This document shows positions 8,491 through 16,428 of a stretch of DNA of 38,997 nt, piece after piece. A program made the position numbers and the translations under genes. Source of the DNA: an uncultured Brevundimonas sp. (GTDB taxonomy: Bacteria; Pseudomonadota; Alphaproteobacteria; Caulobacterales; Caulobacteraceae); the NCBI RefSeq assembly GCF_947305955.1, contig NZ_CAMZFB010000026.1:1-38997 (forward strand). The letters are read 5' to 3'. Below the pieces are notes generated by a model, which saw only the letters and a program-made list of their open reading frames with translations, was not told the origin of the DNA and searched no databases. Numbering within the stretch: position 1 is the stretch's first letter; the number at the start of each line of letters is the position of its first letter.

Positions 8491-9587
8491 GCGAGAAACG
8501 CACCTTCAACATCGTCGTCCTGCCGGGTGACGGCGTCGGCCCCGAAGTGACCAAGGCCGCCCAGCGTGTCCTGACCGCTCTGGGGGACATCTATGGCCAC
8601 CAATTCAACTTTGAGGACCACCTGATCGGCGGCGCGGCCATCGACGCCACCGGAACCCCGCTGCCGGACGCCACGCGCGATGCCTGTCTGAAGGCCGATG
8701 CCGTACTGCTGGGCGCGGTGGGTGATCCCAAATTCGACGGCAAGCCGGTGCGTCCCGAACAGGGTCTGCTGACCATCCGCAAGGAAATGGGCCTGTTCGC
8801 CAACCTGCGCCCGCTGCAGGTCTCGCCCGCTCTGGCCCACCGCTCGCCGCTGAAGCGCGAGATCGTCGAGGGCGTCGATCTGCTGGTCTTCCGCGAACTA
8901 ACCGGCGGCGTCTATTTCGGCGAGCGCACTCGCTCGGAAACCGACGCGACCGACCTGTGCAGCTATACAGTCGCCGAGATCGAGCGCGTCACCCGCGCCG
9001 CCTTCAAGGCCGCCGAACAACGCCGTGGCAAGGTCACCTCGGTCGACAAGGCCAATGTGCTGGAGACCTCGCGTCTGTGGCGCGAAACCGTCACCCGCAT
9101 CCACGCCGAAGAATTCCCCAACATCACGCTGGAACACGCGCTGGTCGACTCCATGGCCATGCACCTGATCCTGAAGCCGCGCGAGTATGACGTCATCCTG
9201 ACCGAGAATATGTTCGGCGACATCCTGTCGGACGAGATCTCGGTGCTGGGCGGCTCCATCGGCCTGCTGCCGTCCGCATCGCTGGGCGCCGAGGGTCCGG
9301 GCCTGTTCGAGCCGATCCACGGCTCGGCACCGGACATCGCAGGGCAAGACAAGGCCAATCCGATCGGCACCATCCTGTCGGCGGCCATGATGCTGCGCCA
9401 CAGCTTCAAGCTGGAAGACGAGGCCGATTCCATCGAGGCCGCCGTCGCCGCCGTTCAGGCATCCAATCAGGTCACCCGCGATCTGGGCGGCGAACTGGGC
9501 ACCGAAGCAGCCACCCGCGCCGTGGTCGATGCCATCCGCGCCATCCACTGGGCCGCTGCCCGCCACGTACCGATGCACTGGGCCTAA
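8487..9587 (+). CDS. leuB: 3-isopropylmalate dehydrogenase
   Basis: NAD-dependent oxidative decarboxylation of 3-isopropylmalate to 4-methyl-2-oxopentanoate, which IlvE then aminates to leucine. The protein has 366 residues. The N-terminus VLPGDGVGPEV is typical, followed by the substrate-binding RELTGGVYFGE, the region VTSVDKANVLETSRLWR, and the family signature NMFGDILSDEISVLGGSIGL. The C-terminal half carries the NAD-binding EPIHGSAPDIAGQDKANP. It overlaps leuD by four bases and is the last gene of the operon; the terminator begins 23 bases after its stop. Confidence 0.97.
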   Translation: MSEKRTFNIVVLPGDGVGPEVTKAAQRVLTALGDIYGHQFNFEDHLIGGAAIDATGTPLPDATRDACLKADAVLLGAVGDPKFDGKPVRPEQGLLTIRKEMGLFANLRPLQVSPALAHRSPLKREIVEGVDLLVFRELTGGVYFGERTRSETDATDLCSYTVAEIERVTRAAFKAAEQRRGKVTSVDKANVLETSRLWRETVTRIHAEEFPNITLEHALVDSMAMHLILKPREYDVILTENMFGDILSDEISVLGGSIGLLPSASLGAEGPGLFEPIHGSAPDIAGQDKANPIGTILSAAMMLRHSFKLEDEADSIEAAVAAVQASNQVTRDLGGELGTEAATRAVVDAIRAIHWAAARHVPMHWA

Positions 9588-9610
9588 CTCTCTCTCCCCG
9601 AGACGAAAAA

Positions 9611-9637
9611 GGCGGGCCGCCATGGCCCGCCTTTTTT
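9611..9637. terminator. Bidirectional terminator between leuB and tetR
   Basis: A perfect stem GGCGGGCC (9611-9618) with GGCCCGCC (9624-9631) and loop GCCAT, followed on the plus strand by six T (9632-9637) and preceded by five A (9606-9610). The A-run gives a T-tract for the minus strand too, so it can end both the ilv-leu operon and the convergent repressor gene, whose stop codon (TTA on the plus strand) lies at its edge. Confidence 0.92.
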
Positions 9638-10232
9638 ATTGTCCGTCCACCAGTGACTGAAGCGTCTTGCCCATGCTCTGGGCCAGTTCCTCCAAGTCCT
9701 CCGGACTGAGGCTGGAAAAGCCGTCCGCCAGTTCGCGGCTGACCGCCATCCCCATGATCAGGCCCGCCACCAGACGTGCACGGACATGGGCATTGGGTCC
9801 GCCCAGCCATTCCGTCAACGGCCCGAAGAAGCGTTCATTACTGTTGCGCTGAACCATCTCCATGGCCTTGGCCGAGCCGATGGAGCGCAGCAGCATCAGC
9901 AATCCGGCCAGACGGTTGGTCGGCGTGCTGTGGCGCGGACAGTCGAACTCGCCGTTCACGATCTCGCGTGCAACCCGCAGGCCAAAACCGCTCCGCTCGC
10001 CGCTCCACAGCTCGTTACCGCTCTTGCAGCTGTCCAGCGCCGCAGTGAACAGGTCTTCCTTGGAGCCAAAGTATCGCGAGACCAGTGCGGCATCGACACC
10101 CACCTCGCGGGCGATGTCGCGCATACCGACATCGTCATAGCTGTGGGCGGTAAAACGCTCCCTCGCCACATCGAGGATCGCCTGGCGCGTCGCCACAGCA
10201 TTACGTGGCCTATGACTCTCGCGTACGGACAA
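9636..10232 (-). CDS. TetR-family transcriptional repressor
   Basis: The protein has 198 residues. The N-terminal TetR domain (about residues 13-60) has the typical TRQAILDVARERF start and a helix-turn-helix around 37-56 (MRDIAREVGVDAALVSRYFGSKEDLF). The remainder is an all-helical C-terminal domain that should bind ligand and dimerise; its sequence does not tell me the ligand. The gene is divergent from the RND efflux operon, 165 bases away, the classic arrangement for a local efflux repressor such as AcrR or MexZ, so I infer that it represses that operon and perhaps itself. A palindrome over the likely efflux -35 element is the candidate operator. No specific family name is justified. Confidence 0.9.
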   Translation of the reverse strand: MSVRESHRPRNAVATRQAILDVARERFTAHSYDDVGMRDIAREVGVDAALVSRYFGSKEDLFTAALDSCKSGNELWSGERSGFGLRVAREIVNGEFDCPRHSTPTNRLAGLLMLLRSIGSAKAMEMVQRNSNERFFGPLTEWLGGPNAHVRARLVAGLIMGMAVSRELADGFSSLSPEDLEELAQSMGKTLQSLVDGQ

Positions 10233-10272
10233 AAAACAGAAGTCTCCAAAAACCTTGCCGCGAGTATGGCTA

Positions 10273-10313
10273 TGTCATCAACCGTTGACAAGAGGCATAT
10301 CACTGCGCTTTAA
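10273..10313 (+). promoter_or_regulatory. Candidate efflux promoter with overlapping operator
   Basis: TTGACA (10285-10290), 17 bases, then CTTTAA (10308-10313) is a reasonable housekeeping promoter for the efflux operon. The -35 element is embedded in dyad symmetry: TCAAC-C-GTTGA (10278-10288), and also TGTCA (10273-10277) with TGACA (10286-10290). A TetR-family dimer bound there would block polymerase. The assignment is by position and symmetry only. Confidence 0.45.
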
Positions 10314-10397
10314 GTCCACGCATGTTGACTGGGCGCCCCCTCCCCTTTTTGCGCGTTCAGTCACCAAGTCATTTTCAGACTCCAGGAGAATGCGCCT

Positions 10398-11585
10398 ATG
10401 CGCACGGTGAAGCTCGCGGCCGCGTCCGTTCTAATGGCGGCCGCCCTCTACGGCTGCTCCAAAGGCCAGCAGGCCCCCGAACAGGGTGCCCCGCCCGTAA
10501 CTGTGGCGGTCCCCCTGTCGCGTACCGTCGTTGACTGGGACCAGTTTACCGGCCGTTTCGAGGCGACCCGTAGCGTTGACGTCCGCGCCCGCGTAGGCGG
10601 CTATATCCAGTCGGTCCACTTCAAGGACGGCGACTATGTCCGTCAGGGCCAGCTGCTGTTCACGCTGGACCAGCGTCCGGCGCAGGCCGCACTGGCCGCC
10701 GCCCGCGCCCAGTTGGCTCAGGCCCAGGCTCAACTGGGTCTGGCCCGCGCCGACCTCGCCCGCGCCGAGGGCCTGCTGGCTTCGCAAGCGGTATCGCAAG
10801 CCGAATACGACGCCAAAAAGGCCGCCGTGCAAACCGCCGAAGCCGCTGTTTCGGCTGCCAACGCCGCCATCCGCAGCCGCCAGTTGGATCTGGAGTTCAC
10901 CCGCGTAACCGCCCCGATCTCGGGCCGCGTGTCGGACCGCCGTGTCGATCCGGGCAACCTGATCGGCGGTGGCTCTTCGGCCGGTGACATCCTGACGACC
11001 ATCGTTTCGTCCTCGCCGATCTACTTCGTGTTCGACGGCTCCGAAGCTACTGCGCTCAAGTATCAGCGCGAAGCCGCCAAGGGCGCGGTTCCGATCAAGG
11101 TCCGCCTGCAGGACGAGGCCGAGTTCACCCACGCCGGTACGCTCGACTTCACCGACAACGCCATCGATCCGGCCTCGGGCACCATCCGCCTGCGCGCCGT
11201 CATCGCCAATGCCAACGGCTTCCTGAAGCCGGGCATGTTCGGCCACGCCCAACTGGCCGGTGCCGCTGAATACCAAGCCATGCTGGTTCCGGATGCCGCC
11301 ATCATCGCCGACGGTGCCCGCCGTCTGGTCTATGTCGTCGCCAAGGACGGTACGGTCGGTGCCAAGCCGGTCCAGACCGGACCTCTCGTCAACGGCCTGC
11401 GTGTGATCCGTACGGGTCTGGCCGCCGACGACCGCGTTATCATCAACGGTCAGCAACGCGCCCGTCCGGGCCAGAAGGTCACCGCCCAGAACGGGACCAT
11501 CAAGCCCTCGGATGCTCCGGCCAACCCGGCCCCGACGACGCCTGCGTCGACGGCCTCCTCCGCCACCTTCGTCAACGCAGGTTGA
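10398..11585 (+). CDS. RND efflux periplasmic adaptor lipoprotein, MexE-like
   Basis: Membrane fusion protein linking an inner-membrane RND pump to an outer-membrane channel. It has 395 residues. A signal peptide ends in the lipobox LYGC with the lipidated cysteine at C20. The barrel/lipoyl part contains VRARVGGYIQSVHFKDGDYVRQGQ, followed by an alanine-rich hairpin of about residues 95-165 and the second lipoyl half EFTRVTAPISGRVSDRRVDPGN. The sequence around VVDWDQFTGRFEA resembles MexE more than AcrA. AGGAG lies nine bases before ATG 10398; an ATG at 10390 opens only a seven-codon frame. The tail after about residue 370 is Pro/Ala/Thr-rich. The substrate cannot be predicted. Confidence 0.93.
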   Translation: MRTVKLAAASVLMAAALYGCSKGQQAPEQGAPPVTVAVPLSRTVVDWDQFTGRFEATRSVDVRARVGGYIQSVHFKDGDYVRQGQLLFTLDQRPAQAALAAARAQLAQAQAQLGLARADLARAEGLLASQAVSQAEYDAKKAAVQTAEAAVSAANAAIRSRQLDLEFTRVTAPISGRVSDRRVDPGNLIGGGSSAGDILTTIVSSSPIYFVFDGSEATALKYQREAAKGAVPIKVRLQDEAEFTHAGTLDFTDNAIDPASGTIRLRAVIANANGFLKPGMFGHAQLAGAAEYQAMLVPDAAIIADGARRLVYVVAKDGTVGAKPVQTGPLVNGLRVIRTGLAADDRVIINGQQRARPGQKVTAQNGTIKPSDAPANPAPTTPASTASSATFVNAG

Positions 11586-11614
11586 GGAAAGAGGCCTAGG
11601 CCGGAAAACCCGTT

Positions 11615-14600
11615 ATGAATTTCTCCCGTTTCTTTATCGATAGGCCGATCTTCGCGATCGTTATCGCCACCTTCATCACCTTGGTGGGGGCATTCGCCTA
11701 TCCGAGCCTGCCGCTGGCGCAGTATCCCGAGATCGCGCCACCGACCATCACCATCAACGCCGCCTATCCAGGTGCATCCGCCGAGACGCTGGCCGAGACC
11801 GTCGCCGCGCCGATCGAGCAGGAAGTGAACGGCGTCGAAGGCATGCTTTATCTATCGTCGTCCTCGACGGCAGATGGCGCGGTCGCCGTCACCGTCACCT
11901 TCGAGCCGGGTACCGACCTCGATACCGCACAGGTTCTGGTCCAGAACCGCGTGAAGCTGGCCGAAATGCGCCTGCCCGAAGAGGTCCGCCGCACGGGCGT
12001 CAGCGTCAACAAGGCGTCCAGCGGCTTCCTGATGCTGGTCGCCCTGACGTCCGACGATCCCAGCATCGACCGGACCTATCTGGGTAACCTCGGCAACTCG
12101 ACCGTGCGTGACCGCCTGCTGCGCCTCGACGGCGTGGGCTCGGTCACGGTGTTCGGCGGTGGCAACTATGCCATGCGTATCTGGATCGACCCGACCAAGG
12201 CTGCGGCCCGCAATCTGTCGGCCCAGGACATCGTCGGTGCCCTTCAGGCCCAGAACATCCAGGCCGCCGGTGGCGCGCTGGGTCAGGCTCCGTATCCGAC
12301 CGGATCGGCGGCCTTCCAGACCCCCATCGACATTCAGGGCCGTCTGAAAACGCCCGAAGAGTTCGGTCAGGTTGTCATCCGCTCGGACGCCCAAGGTCGC
12401 GTGACCCGTCTGTCCGACGTGGCCCGTATCGAGGTCGGCCCGCAGGACTACGGCATCAACGCCTCGTTCGACGGCAAGCCGGGCGTCGGTCTGGGTATCG
12501 TCCAGCAACCCGGTGCCAACTCGCTGAAGTCGGCCGAGCTTGTGCTCAAGGAAATGGAGGCGATGTCCAAGGACTTCCCCGCCGGCGTTTCCTACACCAT
12601 CCCCTATAACCCGACCGAGTTCGTTCAGGCCTCGGTGGACTCGGTGATCCACACCGTGTTCGAAGCCGTGATCCTCGTGGCCATCGTCGTGCTGGTCTTC
12701 CTGCAGACGTGGCGCGCGGCCATCATTCCGGTGATTGCCATTCCGGTGGCGCTGGTGGGTACCTTCGCGGTGCTGCTGGGCCTCGGCTACTCGATCAACT
12801 CCCTGTCGCTGTTCGCTCTGGTTCTGGCCGTGGGTATCGTCGTCGACGACGCCATCATCGTGGTCGAGAACGTCGAGCGTTACATCCGCGAGGGCCTGAC
12901 CCCGCGGGAAGCGGCCTATCGCTCCATGGCCGAGGTGTCGGGCGCTCTGGTCGCCATCTCGCTGACCCTGACCGCCGTGTTCGTGCCGACCGCCTTCGTG
13001 CCGGGCATTCCGGGTATCTTCTATCGCCAGTTTGCCGTGACGATCGCGTCCTCGACCCTGATCTCGCTGCTGCTGTCGCTGACCCTGTCGCCGGCTCTGG
13101 CCGCCCTGCTTCTCAAGCCGCACGTCGCCCATGACGACCACGCGGCCCGCAAGACGGGCGTTCTGGGCACCATCGGCTACGGCATCGGCTGGGCCGGTAA
13201 CAAGTTCAACACGGGCTTTGACTGGCTGTCCGAAAAGTTCGGCTCCCTGACGGCGCGACTGGTCCGCATGGCCATGGTCATGCTGGTCATCTATGCGGGT
13301 CTTCTCGCCCTGACGGGCTGGCGTCTGGTCGACACCCCGACCGGCTTTATCCCGGAGCAGGACCAAGGCGTCCTGATCGGCGTCATCCAGCTGCCGTCGG
13401 GTGCCTCGCTGGAGCGCACCACCGAAGTGCTGGACCGCACCCTGGCCATCATCAACCAGAACCCGAACGTGGCCGAGGTTGCCGCGCTGGCCGGTCTGGA
13501 CGGCTCGTCCTTCTCGATGGCCTCCAACTCGGCCACCATGTTCATCAAGCTGAAGCACTGGGACGAGCGCCCCAACAAGGATCAGGCCGCGGCCGCCCTT
13601 GGCGGTGCCCTGACCGGCGCTGCGGCCCAGATCCAGGACGCCCAGATCTTCATGCTGTCGCCGCCTGCCGTCCAAGGCATGGGTAACGGCGGCTTCAAGA
13701 TGATGATCCAGGACCGCTCGGGTGCCGGTTACAAGGCCCTTGAAGGCGCGACCTTCGCCATGATGGGCGCGGCTGCCGAGAACGGCGACAAGGTCCAGCA
13801 GGTGTTCTCGATGTATAACACCGGCTCGCCGCGTATTCAGGCCGACGTCGACCGTGAAAAGGCCCTGATGATGGGCGTCCAGCCCTCGTCGGTGTTCGGT
13901 ACGCTGGGCATCTATCTGGGCTCGGCCTACGTCAACGACTTCAACTATCTGGGCCGCACCTTCCGCGTGACGGCACAGGCAGAGCCTATGTACCGCGACG
14001 ACATCTCGGACATCGCCAATCTGAAGGTCCGCTCGAACTCGGGCGCGATGGTTCCGGTGGGTGCCGTGGCCAACCTGTACGAGTCCTCGGGCCCGGCACG
14101 CGTTGTCCGCTTCAACCTGTTCCCCGCGACCGAACTGCAGGGTTCGCCCGCGCAGGGCGTGTCCTCGGGTGAAGCCCTGGCCTTCATGGAAGGTCTGGCA
14201 GGTCAGGCACTGCCGGACGGCTTCAGCTATGAGTGGACGGAAATGGCCTATCAGGAGAAGGCATCGGGCGGTTCGGCCGGTACCATCTTCATTCTGGCCG
14301 TGGTCTTCGTCTTCCTCGTGCTGGCCGCCCAGTATGAAGCCTTCACGCTTCCGCTGGCCGTCATCCTGATCGTGCCGATGTGTATTCTGGCGGCCATGAT
14401 CGGGGTGAACCTGATGGGGCTGGACAACAACATCCTCGTTCAGGTCGGTCTGGTCGTGCTCGTGGGTCTGGCGGCCAAGAACGCCATCCTGATCGTCGAG
14501 TTCGCCAAACAGGCCGAGGAAGAGGACGGTCTCGACCGCTTCGAGGCGGCTGTCCAAGCGGCCCGCCAGCGTCTGCGCCCGATCCTGATGACGTCCTTCG

Positions 14601-14869
14601 CCTTCATCTTCGGCGTTCTGCCTCTGGCCATCGCCACGGGTCCGGGTGCCGAGATGCGTCAGTCGCTGGGTATCTCGGTCGTGTCGGGCATGATCGGGGT
14701 GACCATCTTCGGCCTGATCTTCACGCCGGTCTTCTATGTGGTCTGCCGCTGGATTGCCGGAAAACTGCCGAAAGGCCCGAGCAAGGAACGCGAACTGCCG
14801 ACCTCCTTTGGCTCGACGCCGCACGATCCGTTCGACGCCGACGACACTACCCTGAAGGGAGACGCTTGA
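11615..14869 (+). CDS. RND multidrug efflux pump, MexF-like (HAE-1 family)
   Basis: Proton-driven inner-membrane transporter of 1084 residues. It has the usual two repeats, each a transmembrane helix, a large periplasmic loop and five to six helices. It begins MNFSRFFIDRPIFA, the hallmark of the family. The proton-relay aspartates are D411 and D412 (GIVVDDAIIVVENVE, D407/D408 in AcrB), and the matching lysine is K955 (AAKNAILIVEF, K940 in AcrB). The region GVEGMLYLSSSSTADG and LVFLQTWRAAIIPV resemble MexF. It sits 29 bases after the adaptor gene; this gap contains a ten-base palindrome (11593-11602). The stop overlaps the next start by one base, so all three parts of the pump should be co-expressed. 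Substrates probably include drugs or solvents, but this is family knowledge only. Confidence 0.95.
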   Translation: MNFSRFFIDRPIFAIVIATFITLVGAFAYPSLPLAQYPEIAPPTITINAAYPGASAETLAETVAAPIEQEVNGVEGMLYLSSSSTADGAVAVTVTFEPGTDLDTAQVLVQNRVKLAEMRLPEEVRRTGVSVNKASSGFLMLVALTSDDPSIDRTYLGNLGNSTVRDRLLRLDGVGSVTVFGGGNYAMRIWIDPTKAAARNLSAQDIVGALQAQNIQAAGGALGQAPYPTGSAAFQTPIDIQGRLKTPEEFGQVVIRSDAQGRVTRLSDVARIEVGPQDYGINASFDGKPGVGLGIVQQPGANSLKSAELVLKEMEAMSKDFPAGVSYTIPYNPTEFVQASVDSVIHTVFEAVILVAIVVLVFLQTWRAAIIPVIAIPVALVGTFAVLLGLGYSINSLSLFALVLAVGIVVDDAIIVVENVERYIREGLTPREAAYRSMAEVSGALVAISLTLTAVFVPTAFVPGIPGIFYRQFAVTIASSTLISLLLSLTLSPALAALLLKPHVAHDDHAARKTGVLGTIGYGIGWAGNKFNTGFDWLSEKFGSLTARLVRMAMVMLVIYAGLLALTGWRLVDTPTGFIPEQDQGVLIGVIQLPSGASLERTTEVLDRTLAIINQNPNVAEVAALAGLDGSSFSMASNSATMFIKLKHWDERPNKDQAAAALGGALTGAAAQIQDAQIFMLSPPAVQGMGNGGFKMMIQDRSGAGYKALEGATFAMMGAAAENGDKVQQVFSMYNTGSPRIQADVDREKALMMGVQPSSVFGTLGIYLGSAYVNDFNYLGRTFRVTAQAEPMYRDDISDIANLKVRSNSGAMVPVGAVANLYESSGPARVVRFNLFPATELQGSPAQGVSSGEALAFMEGLAGQALPDGFSYEWTEMAYQEKASGGSAGTIFILAVVFVFLVLAAQYEAFTLPLAVILIVPMCILAAMIGVNLMGLDNNILVQVGLVVLVGLAAKNAILIVEFAKQAEEEDGLDRFEAAVQAARQRLRPILMTSFAFIFGVLPLAIATGPGAEMRQSLGISVVSGMIGVTIFGLIFTPVFYVVCRWIAGKLPKGPSKERELPTSFGSTPHDPFDADDTTLKGDA

Positions 14870-16296
14870 TGAAAGCCTCCATCCGTAACCTGCTGACGGC
14901 TGCTGGTTCGGCCGCTCTGCTGGCCGCCTGTGCCGTTGGCCCCAAGCCGGTCGTCCCGACGACGCCGGTCGCGTCGCAAGGCGATTTCATCGGCTCCCAG
15001 ACTGGCGCGGTCTCAACCGCGCCGGTCGAGGGCAACTGGTGGCGTCTTTATAACGACGCCAACCTGGACGCCCTGATCCAGCAGGCTCTGGCCGAGAACA
15101 ACGACCTTGAGGCCGCCGCCGCCAACCTGCGCGCCGTGCGGGCCTCGCTGTCGGAAGCCCGCTCCAACCGCCTGCCGTCCACGACGGTGACGGGTGCGGC
15201 CAACCGCAGCCAGTCCTCGACCATCACCAACCCGGCGGCAGGTGGTGCCGAACTGCCGGAAGTCGAGACCTATGATGTGGGTCTGGACGTGGCCTATGAG
15301 ATCGATCTGTTCGGTCGCGTTGAGTCCTCGATCCGCGCCGCGCGCGCCGACGCCCGTGCTGCCGAGGCCGCGCTGGAAACGGTGCGTGTCACGGTCGTGG
15401 CCGAGACCGCCCGCGCCTATGCCGACACCTGCGCCCTCAACGCGCAGGTGGCCGTGGCCGAGCGCAACATCGACCTGCAGACCCAGACGGTCGATCTGGT
15501 CCAGCGCCTGCTGGAAGGCGGGGTCGGCAATGGTCTGGACGTGGCCCACGCCCGTGCAGCCCTCGAGCAGACCCGCGCCAGCCTGCCGCCGCTGCGGGCC
15601 GGTCGTGATGCGGCCCTGTTCCGTCTCGCCACCCTGACGGGCCGCACGCCCGCCGAGGCCAGCGAAGCGGCCAAGGGTTGCAGCGCCACCCCGCAGCTGT
15701 CGCAGCCGATCCCAGTCGGCGACGGTGCCGCCCTTCTGGCCCGCCGCACCGACATCCGCCGTTCCGAGGCCGAACTGGCCGCTGCCGGTGCGCGGGTGAA
15801 TGTGGCGACTGCGGGCCTGTTCCCGTCGGTCCGTCTGGGCGGCTCCTTCGGCTCGACGGCACTGGATGCCGGTGATCTGGGCAATGACGAGAATTTCCGC
15901 TTCTCGTTCGGCCCGCTGATCTCGTGGTCCTTCCCGAACGTCATCGCGGCCCGCGCCCGTATCAAACAGGCCGATGCCCGTGCCGATGCCGCTCTGGCCA
16001 ACTATGACCAGACGGTCTTGGTCGCACTTCAGGAAACCGAGACGGCTCTGTCGGCCTATGCCAATGAGCTGGATCGCCAGCGCGCCCTGCGCATCGCCCG
16101 CGAACAGGCAGCGACCGCCGCGCGTCTGTCGCGCCTGCGTTTCGACGCCGGCGCCGACAGCTTCCTGAGCGTGCTTGACGCCGAACGCACCCTCGCCGGT
16201 GCCGACGCCGCGCTCGCCGGGTCCGAACAGGCCGTGGCCAATGCCCAGATCAGCCTGTTCAAGGCTCTGGCCGGTAGCTGGACCCAAGACCAGTAA
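14869..16296 (+). CDS. Outer-membrane efflux channel lipoprotein, NodT/OprN family
   Basis: TolC-like outer-membrane factor of 475 residues. The signal peptide ends LLAAC with C21 as the lipidated residue, followed by AVGPKP, typical of the NodT family. Two repeated helical units follow: NWWRLYNDANLDALIQQALAENND and VGLDVAYEIDLFGR in the first half, then TDIRRSEAELAAAGARVNVATAGLFPSVRLGGSFG and RLSRLRFDAGADSFLSVLDAERTL in the second. The start ATG shares one base with the pump stop (TGATG), and GAAGGGAG lies about nine bases upstream. The reading frame is also open upstream inside the pump gene, but that part is a shadow. It completes the tripartite system. Confidence 0.94.
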   Translation: MKASIRNLLTAAGSAALLAACAVGPKPVVPTTPVASQGDFIGSQTGAVSTAPVEGNWWRLYNDANLDALIQQALAENNDLEAAAANLRAVRASLSEARSNRLPSTTVTGAANRSQSSTITNPAAGGAELPEVETYDVGLDVAYEIDLFGRVESSIRAARADARAAEAALETVRVTVVAETARAYADTCALNAQVAVAERNIDLQTQTVDLVQRLLEGGVGNGLDVAHARAALEQTRASLPPLRAGRDAALFRLATLTGRTPAEASEAAKGCSATPQLSQPIPVGDGAALLARRTDIRRSEAELAAAGARVNVATAGLFPSVRLGGSFGSTALDAGDLGNDENFRFSFGPLISWSFPNVIAARARIKQADARADAALANYDQTVLVALQETETALSAYANELDRQRALRIAREQAATAARLSRLRFDAGADSFLSVLDAERTLAGADAALAGSEQAVANAQISLFKALAGSWTQDQ

Positions 16297-16321
16297 GCCG
16301 CCCCATACGGCTGAAATCGCA

Positions 16322-16356
16322 ACGCCCGGCGGAATCTTCTCCGTCGGGCGTTTTTT
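16322..16356 (+). terminator. Terminator of the efflux operon
   Basis: Twelve base pairs: ACGCCCGGCGGA (16322-16333) with TCCGTCGGGCGT (16340-16351) including one G-U pair, six-base loop, then a T-run through 16356. It starts 26 bases after the channel gene stop. Confidence 0.92.
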
Positions 16357-16428
16357 ATGGCCACCTACTGAAGCTTTTTCACCGAACAGATGATGACGCG
16401 AAGATGCTTCGGCATTAGTCAGTGAACC

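Noticed and set aside
11593..11602. Ten-base perfect palindrome GGCCTAGGCC between adaptor and pump genes
   Set aside because: Too short and GC-rich to be meaningful alone; it lies in an intercistronic gap of an operon, where neither a promoter nor an operator is expected.
11852..14824. A 990-codon open frame on the minus strand opposite the RND pump gene
   Set aside because: It is the antisense shadow of a GC-rich, strongly codon-biased gene. Its product is an Asp/His/Gly/Arg-rich text without any recognisable domain, and it has no ribosome binding site. The same applies to long minus-strand frames opposite ilvC, leuC and gltB.
16399..16411. Hairpin CGAAG-ATG-CTTCG upstream of proB
   Set aside because: Five weak pairs with a three-base loop, no T-tract and no competing fold; nothing supports an attenuator or riboswitch for proBA.
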